7,289 bases of DNA from Planktotalea sp. (GTDB taxonomy: Bacteria; Pseudomonadota; Alphaproteobacteria; Rhodobacterales; Rhodobacteraceae): contig JAHEGL010000029.1 in the NCBI GenBank assembly GCA_024645145.1, positions 1-7,289 on the forward strand. Direction: 5' to 3'. Both the position numbers and the translations under genes were made by a program. Below are positions 1-6,157 of the stretch, piece by piece; within the stretch, counting starts at the first letter, position 1, and each line of letters opens with the position of its first letter. The notes beneath the pieces are model-generated. The model ran no database searches. It was not told where the DNA came from and saw only the letters and a list, made by a program, of their open reading frames with translations.

Positions 1-1
1 A

Positions 2-364
2 ATCCTTCCGGGCTCTACATTCTGGAACGATTGGACGAAGTACGCGTTCTCCTCCACAAACTGGAACCACCGCCCGTTGGGTACTCAGGTTCTTGGGCTT
101 GCGTATAAGTCTGGCGTTGCTTGGAACGAGTTTGCTTGGTCCAACGAGGAGTTTGACGGGCTTTTGGCTCAAGCGAACTCTATCGCTGACGCAGATGCAC
201 GCCGTAAAGTGATGGCGAAGATCCAAGCGATCGTGATTGAAGAAGGCGTAACGATCCAACCATACTGGCGCTCTGTCTTCCGTCACATCCGTCCAGGATT
301 TGTCGGCATGGACATGCACGTTGCATATGCATCCCAGCTTTATAAGTGGGGCGTTGCTGCATAA
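2..364 (+). CDS. C-terminal part of a Dpp/Opp-family ABC transporter substrate-binding protein (5' end outside the window)
   Basis: The reading frame is open from the window edge to a TAA at 362-364 and gives 120 residues. The segment starts ILPGSTFWNDW and contains a helix-rich stretch (NEEFDGLLAQANSIAD, then ADARRKVMAKIQAIV) followed by EEGVTIQPYWRSVFRHIRPGFVG. In SBP family 5 (peptide, nickel and opine binding proteins) the C-terminus reads like this: the mature protein closes with 'two-residue pairs of the last helix, then the final strand crossing back to lobe I'. The protein would be periplasmic and deliver ligand to the permeases encoded just downstream. The ligand-binding part is mostly outside the window, so the substrate cannot be inferred. 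The family match comes from recognition of the motif style and from the adjoining permease and ATPase genes. An internal TTG at 77 is not a credible start, because the frame continues upstream with similar protein-like sequence. Confidence 0.9.
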   Translation: MLPGSTFWNDWTKYAFSSTNWNHRPLGTQVLGLAYKSGVAWNEFAWSNEEFDGLLAQANSIADADARRKVMAKIQAIVIEEGVTIQPYWRSVFRHIRPGFVGMDMHVAYASQLYKWGVAA

Positions 365-381
365 GCGAGCTTACCTAAAAG

Positions 382-411
382 AAACCGCGCTCACTTGTGG
401 GCGCGGTTTTT
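382..411 (+). terminator. Intrinsic terminator (attenuator) after the substrate-binding protein gene
   Basis: A perfect 9-bp GC-rich stem (AAACCGCGC at 382-390 pairs with GCGCGGTTT at 401-409) encloses a 10-base loop. The stem runs into a short T tract (407-411, then CT and further T-rich sequence). It lies 17 bases after the binding-protein stop codon and upstream of the first permease. The likely role, by analogy with many binding-protein operons, is partial termination, so that binding protein is made in excess of the membrane components. No separate promoter was recognised between it and the permease start at 496. Confidence 0.85.
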
Positions 412-485
412 CTATCTTCAAAGAACAAACCAAAAAGGTTTGCCAAACCCGTGGATCACAACGCGATCTACATAGCCTTATCAAC

Positions 486-490
486 AGGGG
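486..490 (+). promoter_or_regulatory. Ribosome binding site that sets the first permease start
   Basis: AGGGG lies five bases before the ATG at 496. It supports the start at 496 over the open upstream extension of the same frame, which would begin inside the terminator hairpin at 397 and add a hydrophilic, lysine-rich leader not expected of DppB-type permeases. Confidence 0.7.
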
Positions 491-495
491 CACGC

Positions 496-1581
496 ATGGG
501 ACTGTTTATTCTTCGCCGTTTGGGGGTCATGATCCTCACGGCAATCTGTCTGACGTTCATCGTCTTTTTCCTGACCAATCTACATCCGAACCTCGAAAAG
601 CTTGCTAAAACTCAAGGCGAGATGCGGATGAGCGATGAACAGGTTGAGCGCTGGCTCGCAAATCGCGGTTACGATCAACCATTGCCGATTAAATACGGCG
701 AATGGCTGGGCGTTTGGCCATCCAAGATTATTGAGACAGATGACGGCCGCACCTATGGGCGATGCCTAGAAACCGATGTGTCCATTGAAGATACGCCGCG
801 GTTTTGTGGCGTGATCCAAGGTGATTGGGGCTTTTCAACAGTCTTTAGAGATGAAGTGTCCAGCATCATAGCCACCCGTTTGTCACTGACAGGCAAATTG
901 ATGTTTTGGGTGATGGTTCTGATGATCCCATCGGCGTTACTGATTGGTGTTTTGGCAGGGATGCGCGAAGGCTCGCGCACAGACCGCTCCCTTTCGACAC
1001 TTTCAATCGCAACCACCGCAACGCCCGAATACGTCTCTGGTGTTATCTTCATTGCCATTTTCGCGGCCTCTGCGTCGCCACTTAATCAATGGTTGGCGTC
1101 CATGGATTGGATTGAAGGGCGTACCTTGTTCAAAGGCACCGCGACCTCTGCAATGGAAAGCGCGAACTTCAATAACTTCTTCCTGCCCGTCTTGACGATC
1201 TCACTGTATGGCATGGGCTACATCGCACGCATGACGCGCGCATCCATGGCGGAAGTCATGACAGCGCAATACATTCGCACGGCGCGCCTGAAAGGTGTGA
1301 GCTTTCCGAATATAGTGGTGAAACACGCATTGCGGAACGCGCTTATCGCACCTTTCACAGTGATCATGCTGCAAATCCCATGGCTTTTGAACGGCGTGGT
1401 GATTGTAGAGACCTTGTTCAACTACAAAGGCTTCGGCTGGGTTCTTGTACAAGCCGCTGGCAACAATGACATCGAACTCTTGCTCGGCGTGTCCGTCGTG
1501 TCGGTAATCGTCGTTTTGATCACCCAGCTGATTTCAGACATCGGCTATGTTTACCTCAACCCACGCATTAGCGTCAGCTAA
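496..1581 (+). CDS. DppB-type ABC transporter permease (peptide-type importer, inner membrane)
   Basis: This 361-residue inner-membrane protein forms one half of the translocation pore. It opens with the family's usual start, MGLFILRRLGVMILT, leading into membrane segment 1 (about 9-28). A hydrophilic periplasmic insert follows (about 30-130), with the QGDWGFS motif at 108-114 that is common in DppB-type proteins. Further membrane segments lie near 134-156, 178-195, 229-247, 284-304 and 327-350. The cytoplasmic EAA-type coupling loop is at about 257-285 (AQYIRTARLKGVSFPNIVVKHALRN), where the ATPase docks. The protein is longer than the roughly 300-340 residues usual for DppB, because of the insert, which carries Cys90 and Cys104. 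The start at 496 is chosen from the Shine-Dalgarno sequence and the family N-terminus. The next permease follows after 12 bases, so the two are co-translated. The family call is firm; the substrate is unknown. Confidence 0.93.
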   Translation: MGLFILRRLGVMILTAICLTFIVFFLTNLHPNLEKLAKTQGEMRMSDEQVERWLANRGYDQPLPIKYGEWLGVWPSKIIETDDGRTYGRCLETDVSIEDTPRFCGVIQGDWGFSTVFRDEVSSIIATRLSLTGKLMFWVMVLMIPSALLIGVLAGMREGSRTDRSLSTLSIATTATPEYVSGVIFIAIFAASASPLNQWLASMDWIEGRTLFKGTATSAMESANFNNFFLPVLTISLYGMGYIARMTRASMAEVMTAQYIRTARLKGVSFPNIVVKHALRNALIAPFTVIMLQIPWLLNGVVIVETLFNYKGFGWVLVQAAGNNDIELLLGVSVVSVIVVLITQLISDIGYVYLNPRISVS

Positions 1582-1593
1582 GGAATACTGGAT

Positions 1594-2784
1594 ATGGAAC
1601 CGCTTTCTTGGGGCGCAATTTTCGCCGGCATGTTCACCCAGTTGATCCCTGTTTGGGTCGCGCTGATTGCAACATTCACACTGTCTATCGTCTACAAGCG
1701 TCGTCTCGGACTTTATGGCAAACTCTTTGACTCGACGATCGGCATGATCGGGTTTGCATTGGTTATGTTCTGGGTTTTCGTCGCCATTTTTGGCGCGATG
1801 GACCTGATCTTGACGCATGACCCCTTGTCCCAAGTTTCCGGGATGAAGAACAAAGGCCCCGGCACACCACTGCGCGGCGCTGAAGAAGGCGATTACGCGT
1901 ATTATCTTCTAGGGGGTGATAACCTCGCGCGCGATATCTTTAGCCGCGTGATGAGCGGTGCAACCATCGTGATCTTGATCGCGCCCTTGGCGACATTGTT
2001 CGCTTATATGGTTGGCATCACTTTGGGTCTGCCTGCAGGGTACTACGGCGGTCGTTTCGACACGCTTTTGTCCTTCGTGGCCAACCTCGTTCTCGCCTTT
2101 CCTGTCATCTTGTTGTTCTACCTCTTGGTGACACCAGAAATCGTGAACACGGGTCTTCCGCAATATATGGCGATCGTTTTGTTCTTCTTCCCGCTCGTCT
2201 TTTTCGCGATCCTGATCCACACGCGCCTCAAGCAACAGCCGCAAAAGAATGTGATCTGGCTCTGTGCGTTTCTCATCCCATTGACGATCATGTATATCGT
2301 GACAATCAACGCGCCCGGCACAAAGATTGATGTTCTCGGCCCTGTCGATTTCTTTGATCCTGCGGCAGGTATCTTGGTTGTCTTCGTCTCTGTGGTCTTT
2401 GTGAACTCACCAACCGTGTTCAGAATTGTCCGCGGACTGACCTTGGACATCAAGCAGCGCGATTATGTGTTAGCGGCACAAACACGCGGTGAAGGGGCTT
2501 GGTACATCATGCTTTGGGAGATCCTGCCAAACGCACGCGGCCCGCTAATCGTCGATTTTTGCCTGCGTATTGGCTACACGACCATTTTGCTGGGAACCCT
2601 TGGTTTCTTTGGTCTTGGTCTACCACCAGAGAGCCCGGATTGGGGTAGCACGATTAACGAGGGCCGCAAGCTTTTGTCGATCTATCTGCACCCTGCTTTG
2701 CCGCCTGCTTTAGCATTGCTGTCGTTGGTCTTGGGCTTGAACCTTTTAGCAGATGGCCTGCGCGAAGAAAGCTTGCGTGATTGA
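1594..2784 (+). CDS. DppC-type ABC transporter permease, long form with additional membrane segments
   Basis: This 396-residue partner permease completes the heterodimeric pore with the DppB-type protein. Hydrophobic segments lie near residues 14-34, 47-69, 122-147, 158-180, 190-208, 218-238, 257-273, 325-343 and 368-388. The DppC hallmarks are present: LLGGDNLARDIFSRVMSGA (105-123, the family's 'GTDxxGRDxxSR' region), the EAA loop DYVLAAQTRGEGAWYIMLWEILPN (290-313), and LGFFGLGLPPESPDWG (336-351). Typical DppC proteins have about 300 residues and six membrane segments. Here about 70-80 extra residues, with two to three hydrophobic stretches, sit between the usual third/fourth helices and the EAA loop. 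The N-terminus also carries an extra hydrophobic segment ahead of the canonical first helix. AAGGA at 1580-1584, overlapping the previous stop, is nine bases before the ATG. An antisense open frame across the gene is a shadow. Confidence 0.93.
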   Translation: MEPLSWGAIFAGMFTQLIPVWVALIATFTLSIVYKRRLGLYGKLFDSTIGMIGFALVMFWVFVAIFGAMDLILTHDPLSQVSGMKNKGPGTPLRGAEEGDYAYYLLGGDNLARDIFSRVMSGATIVILIAPLATLFAYMVGITLGLPAGYYGGRFDTLLSFVANLVLAFPVILLFYLLVTPEIVNTGLPQYMAIVLFFFPLVFFAILIHTRLKQQPQKNVIWLCAFLIPLTIMYIVTINAPGTKIDVLGPVDFFDPAAGILVVFVSVVFVNSPTVFRIVRGLTLDIKQRDYVLAAQTRGEGAWYIMLWEILPNARGPLIVDFCLRIGYTTILLGTLGFFGLGLPPESPDWGSTINEGRKLLSIYLHPALPPALALLSLVLGLNLLADGLREESLRD

Positions 2785-2790
2785 TTGAGA

Positions 2791-2850
2791 GGGTGGACGG
2801 GAGGCCAGCCCCCTCGACCCCCAAAGTTTATTTGGAAAAATGAAGCTAAG
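2791..2850 (+). repeat. Intergenic element resembling a dispersed Rhodobacterales spacer repeat, with an imperfect hairpin
   Basis: The 100-base gap between the second permease and the ATPase gene begins with an imperfect GC hairpin (GGGAGGC at 2800-2806 against GCCCCCT at 2808-2814). It is followed by CCCCCAAAGTTTATTTGG and an AAAAATGAAG tail. That layout, a G-run/C-run hairpin followed by a TATTTGG-like block and AAAGATGAAG-like tail, resembles an element I recall after many genes in Rhodobacteraceae genomes. The hairpin and the block are seen in the sequence; the repeat-family identity is from memory. Only one clear copy is present in the window. It may weaken read-through or stabilise the permease mRNA 3' end. 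Confidence 0.5.
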
Positions 2851-2870
2851 GGTTTGTTTTTCCGCACCAA

Positions 2871-2876
2871 AGGGAG
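2871..2876 (+). promoter_or_regulatory. Ribosome binding site that sets the start of the fused ATPase
   Basis: AGGGAG ends eight bases before the ATG at 2885. The frame stays open upstream to an ATG at 2840. That codon lies inside the tail of the spacer element, has no comparable Shine-Dalgarno sequence, and would add a 15-residue leader (MKLRVCFSAPKGDLR) that does not look like part of an ABC ATPase. The start at 2885 is therefore preferred. Confidence 0.7.
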
Positions 2877-2884
2877 ACTTGAGA

Positions 2885-4969
2885 ATGTCTAAATTTGATT
2901 ATGATGGACCGATCCTAGAGATTGATAAGCTCTCTATTTCATTCTTTACGCGTTTGCGTGAAATTCCAGCGGTGATGGATTTCTCTGTCACGGTTCAACC
3001 TGGCGAAGCCGTTGGACTCGTTGGTGAATCGGGTTGTGGCAAATCCACAGTTGCGCTGGGTGTGATGCAAGATCTCGGCAAAAATGGTCGAGTCGTCGGT
3101 GGCTCCATCAAGTTCAAAGGTCGCGATCTCGCCGAGATGAGCGCAGAAGAGTTGCGCGATGTGCGTGGCAATGAAATTGCAATGATCTACCAAGAACCCA
3201 TGGCATCTTTGAACCCTGCTATGAAGATCGGTCGCCAGCTTATAGAAGTTCCCATAATACACGAAGGTATCAGTGAGAAAGAAGCACAACAACGCGCGTT
3301 GCAAGTGGTCACGGACGTCAAACTCCCCGACCCTGCCCGTATCTTGAACAGCTATCCCCATCAGCTCTCCGGTGGTCAACAACAACGTATCGTTATTGCA
3401 ATGGCGTTGATGTCCAAGCCCGCATTACTGATTTTGGATGAACCTACGACCGCTTTGGATGTGACGGTTGAAGCGGCGATTGTTGAACTCGTACGCGACC
3501 TTGGCAAAAAATATGGCACATCGATGCTTTTCATTTCCCATAACCTTGGTCTGGTTCTGGAAACGTGTGACCGTATTTGCGTTATGTATTCCGGTGAAGC
3601 CGTCGAGCGTGGCTCTATTGAGGACGTCTTTGACGAAATGCAGCACCCTTATACTCAAGCGCTGTTCCGCTCGATCCCACTGCCCGGTGCGGATAAGAAC
3701 GCGCGTCCTCTTGTTGCGATCCCCGGCAACTTCCCCTTGCCCCACGAACGCCCGAACGGCTGTAACTTTGGCCCGCGCTGCGATTATTTTGAGGCAGGAC
3801 GATGTGATCAAAGTGAAATCGCGATGGTCAATGTTGCTGGCAATGATCGTCACGCGACGCGCTGTTTAAAACACGCAGAAATTGATTGGAATGCCCCGAT
3901 CACGCTTGGTGAGCAAAAAGAAAAGGGCGAAATTGGTAAGGTTGTTCTGAAGATGGACAACCTTAAGAAATACTACGAAGTGTCCGCAAATGCGCTTTTT
4001 GGTGGCTCCAACAAAAAGGTTGTGAAAGCCAACGAAACCCTCAGTTTTGAAGCGCGTGAAAGCGAAACACTCGCAATTGTGGGCGAATCTGGCTGCGGTA
4101 AATCAACCTTTGCCAAAGTGCTGATGGGGCTCGAAACAGCGACGGATGGTGAAATCCTGCTCGACAATCAGAGCATCGGCAACACGCCAATTGCGGATCG
4201 TGAAACCAAGACCGTCGCTGATGTTCAAATGGTCTTCCAAAACCCGTTTGATACGTTGAACCCGTCGATGACCGTAGGCCGCCAAATTATCCGCGCGCTC
4301 GAGATTTTCAAGATCGGAAACAGCGAAGCGGAAAGACGCGAGCGCATGTTAGAGCTGCTTGACCTCGTTAAATTGCCACGTGCGTTTGCGGATCGGATGC
4401 CACGTCAGCTCTCTGGTGGTCAGAAACAACGCGTCGGCATCGCGCGCGCTTTCTCTGGTGGTGCGCGTATTGTTGTCGCGGACGAGCCTGTTTCAGCGCT
4501 GGATGTTTCGGTGCAGGCTGCGGTGACAGATCTTTTGATGGAGATCCAGCGCAATGAAAAGACCACACTACTGTTCATCTCACATGACCTCTCCATTGTG
4601 CGCTATCTAAGCGATCGCGTGATGGTCATGTACCTCGGCCATGTTGTTGAGCTTGGTACGACGGAACAAGTCTTCTCACCCCCTTACCACCCCTACACCG
4701 AAGCACTGCTGTCCGCGGTTCCAATTGCAGATACCAGCATTGAGAAAAAACACATTGTACTTGAGGGTGACATACCATCTGCAATGAACCCACCATCTGG
4801 TTGCCCGTTCCAAACGCGCTGTGGATGGAAATCGCAAGTCCCGGGCGGTCTGTGCGAAAAAGAAGTGCCGCCAGTGCGCATTCTTGAGGACAATCACCAA
4901 GTGAAGTGCCATCTGAGTGATGAAAAACTCGCAAAAATGGAACCTGTGATCAAAATCGCCGCAGAATAG
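2885..4969 (+). CDS. Fused dipeptide-type ABC transporter ATPase (DppD-DppF fusion, two nucleotide-binding domains)
   Basis: This 694-residue cytoplasmic protein supplies both ATPase domains of the importer. NBD1 has Walker A GESGCGKST (47-55), Q-loop Q103, signature LSGGQQQR (161-168), Walker B LLILDEP (181-187) and H-loop His219. NBD2 has Walker A GESGCGKST (400-408), Q-loop Q452, signature LSGGQKQR (509-516), Walker B IVVADEP (529-535) and H-loop His567. Both sites therefore look catalytically complete. Each NBD is followed by the oligopeptide/dipeptide C-terminal domain with a four-cysteine set: C293, C299, C307, C327 and C640, C646, C657, C675. In related Dpp ATPases such cysteines are reported to hold an iron-sulfur cluster; that it applies here is inference. 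The linker is about residues 335-355. The gene follows the permeases and ends just before the palindromic terminator, so it is the last gene of the operon. Confidence 0.95.
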   Translation: MSKFDYDGPILEIDKLSISFFTRLREIPAVMDFSVTVQPGEAVGLVGESGCGKSTVALGVMQDLGKNGRVVGGSIKFKGRDLAEMSAEELRDVRGNEIAMIYQEPMASLNPAMKIGRQLIEVPIIHEGISEKEAQQRALQVVTDVKLPDPARILNSYPHQLSGGQQQRIVIAMALMSKPALLILDEPTTALDVTVEAAIVELVRDLGKKYGTSMLFISHNLGLVLETCDRICVMYSGEAVERGSIEDVFDEMQHPYTQALFRSIPLPGADKNARPLVAIPGNFPLPHERPNGCNFGPRCDYFEAGRCDQSEIAMVNVAGNDRHATRCLKHAEIDWNAPITLGEQKEKGEIGKVVLKMDNLKKYYEVSANALFGGSNKKVVKANETLSFEARESETLAIVGESGCGKSTFAKVLMGLETATDGEILLDNQSIGNTPIADRETKTVADVQMVFQNPFDTLNPSMTVGRQIIRALEIFKIGNSEAERRERMLELLDLVKLPRAFADRMPRQLSGGQKQRVGIARAFSGGARIVVADEPVSALDVSVQAAVTDLLMEIQRNEKTTLLFISHDLSIVRYLSDRVMVMYLGHVVELGTTEQVFSPPYHPYTEALLSAVPIADTSIEKKHIVLEGDIPSAMNPPSGCPFQTRCGWKSQVPGGLCEKEVPPVRILEDNHQVKCHLSDEKLAKMEPVIKIAAE

Positions 4970-5010
4970 GCTTAATTTTTCTAAAAAACTCTGGGGGAAT
5001 CTGCGCATGC

Positions 5011-5040
5011 AGATGGGGGCTAGCCCCCATCTTCCTCTTC
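5011..5040. terminator. Perfect palindromic terminator between convergent genes
   Basis: A 22-bp perfect palindrome (5011-5032) folds as a 9-bp stem, AGATGGGGG against CCCCCATCT, with a CTAG loop. On the + strand it is followed by a pyrimidine-rich run (CTTCCTCTTCTTTC), which fits termination of the transporter operon 42 bases after its stop codon. The convergent AraC-type gene ends at 5043, so the same hairpin can also serve the - strand, where the T-rich stretch is farther away (complement of the A-run near 4983-4988). A smaller overlapping hairpin (TCTGC/GCAGA, about 5000-5013) sits at its left edge. Confidence 0.75.
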
Positions 5041-5042
5041 TT

Positions 5043-6035
5043 TCAGACTCGATACTCTCGTGGCGTCTTTCCTGTGATGCGCAGAAATTCGCGGTTAAAA
5101 TTCGACTTGGTGTTAAACCCAGAACCTAACATGGCTTCAGTGACGTTCTCGCCTTGTTCCAAAGCAAGACAGGCGGCTGTAATTCTACGCGCATTAATGT
5201 AGCGGGAAACGTTCTCGCCCGTAACGCGATTGATGCTTGATGACAGCGTTTTCGCGGGCAAACCGAGCTTACGTGCAATGCGCGTCAGTGTCAGGTCCGG
5301 ATCCAGATATAGGCGCCCCTCCTCCATCAATCTATCCAAACGCTCAATGATTTCAGCATCCTCTGGCGTCGCATCTTGAGAAGTGCCAATGATCACGTCT
5401 GTATAAGCGTTTTGCTCAGGCACATCACCCAAAGCACGTGACAGGCTTAGCGCACTCAACGTCAACAGCATGCCAGTCGAACCCGCCCCAATGATCCAAC
5501 CACGCCATGCGTCCAAACCGGCGATGATCGCAGCAACTATCGCCAAATCGACCAACGCCGAACAAATCAATGCAATTCCAATCCACCGCAGAATGCGACC
5601 AGACTCTTCTCCGCTCTCAAATCGCACTTGCCCAAGCGCATCAGCTCCTTTCAAAGAGCGTAAAACAATTGCACCGCCGTAGCCCAAATACAAAGCTGGG
5701 ATCAGCGCATCGAGCGCATACGGTTGGATCACCATAACAACCACAGCGACACCACCCTACAAAAGGTGAAGCCACAAACGCGATGTTACGGCACTGCCCA
5801 AGCGCCGCATCGTAATCCACACCAATGGCGGAATGACACAAGCAACAATCGGTTGGAAAAACAAAAGCGCATTTACTTCGTAATGCTGAACCAGCGCGAT
5901 CAAAGCTGATTGCACCGCACAAAGCGCCAACAGCGCAACAAGCAGCACCGAGCGTTCCCGTGTCACAAGCATCTGAAAGGCCAGAAACCCCATCAAAAGG
6001 GCACCGAACATCGGAAGGGGAAGGCTTGGCAGCAT
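5043..6035 (-). pseudogene. AraC-family transcriptional regulator with membrane N-terminus, interrupted by an in-frame TAG
   Basis: Read on the - strand from ATG at 6033-6035, the frame runs to a TGA at 5043-5045, with one in-frame TAG at 5757-5759 (codon 93 of 330). Both halves are in the same frame. The first 92 residues (MLPSLPLPMFGALLMGF...) and residues 94 to about 200 form several hydrophobic helices, about seven in all. Residues 227-330 form an AraC-type double helix-turn-helix domain, containing LTRIARKLGLPAKTLSSSINRVTGENVSRYINARRI and a second unit ending NREFLRITGKTPREYRV. The product would be a membrane-anchored DNA-binding regulator of a type often seen beside hydrolase genes in Rhodobacterales. 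The start is supported by GGAG (complement of 6044-6047), eight bases upstream; an earlier TTG at 6080 is less likely. Internal re-initiation (GTG at 5744 or ATG at 5735) could make a shortened protein still carrying the DNA-binding domain. A CAG-to-TAG change would explain the stop, but sequencing error is not excluded. Confidence 0.8.
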
Positions 6036-6043
6036 TAAACGCG

Positions 6044-6047
6044 CTCC
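6044..6047 (-). promoter_or_regulatory. Ribosome binding site of the AraC-type gene
   Basis: The - strand reads TTTTGGAG, then eight bases, then ATG at 6035. This favours the start MLPSLPLPM over the in-frame TTG at 6080, which would add 15 residues (GRSKTGFCPFGARL...) with no membrane or regulatory character. Confidence 0.55.
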
Positions 6048-6062
6048 AAAAGGACAAAAACC

Positions 6063-6084
6063 GGTTTTGCTACGTCCCAAAACC
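6063..6084. promoter_or_regulatory. Inverted repeat in the divergent spacer
   Basis: GGTTTTG (6063-6069) and CAAAACC (6078-6084) are exact inverted repeats separated by eight bases. They lie just upstream of the AraC-type gene's ribosome binding site and within its leader or promoter. The repeat could be an operator half-site pair or a small leader hairpin. It is short enough to arise by chance, so only the repeat itself is claimed. Confidence 0.3.
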
Positions 6085-6090
6085 CGTTTC

Positions 6091-6139
6091 AGGACGCAAA
6101 TTCAAGTGGGTTTGGCCAGTTTGAGGACATCACCTTCAA
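6091..6139 (+). promoter_or_regulatory. Direct repeat in the regulator/hydrolase spacer, candidate AraC-type operator
   Basis: Two similar blocks lie in tandem: AGGAC, five bases, TTCAA (6091-6105) and AGGAC, six bases, TTCAA (6124-6139). Their starts are 33 bases apart, about three helical turns, so both would face the same side of the DNA. AraC-family proteins commonly bind direct repeats near the promoter they control, often in a spacer shared with a divergent target. The spacing between sub-blocks differs by one base, and no -35/-10 pair was recognised. The operator role is inference. Confidence 0.35.
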
Positions 6140-6157
6140 ATTGGAAAGACCTAAACA

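Noticed and set aside
397..495. Upstream extension of the DppB-type permease (33 more codons)
   Set aside because: It starts inside the terminator hairpin, gives a lysine-rich leader unlike the family, and a good ribosome binding site sits before the ATG at 496.
2840..2884. Alternative ATG for the fused ATPase
   Set aside because: It lies in the spacer element tail and has no Shine-Dalgarno match; AGGGAG at 2871-2876 points to the ATG at 2885.
2939..3853. Two long antisense open frames (148 and 142 codons) opposite the ATPase
   Set aside because: They overlap an intact gene with all expected motifs, have no family resemblance or ribosome binding site, and are low-complexity shadows of the coding strand.
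5757..5759. Programmed read-through or recoding of the TAG (selenocysteine/pyrrolysine-like)
   Set aside because: No recoding structure was recognised, TAG recoding is not expected in this group, and the partner gene is also damaged, so mutation or error is simpler.
5641..6057. 138-codon - strand frame overlapping the N-terminal half of the AraC-type gene
   Set aside because: It is Cys-rich and unlike a membrane regulator, whereas the frame through 5757-6035 gives coherent hydrophobic helices joined in frame to the DNA-binding half.
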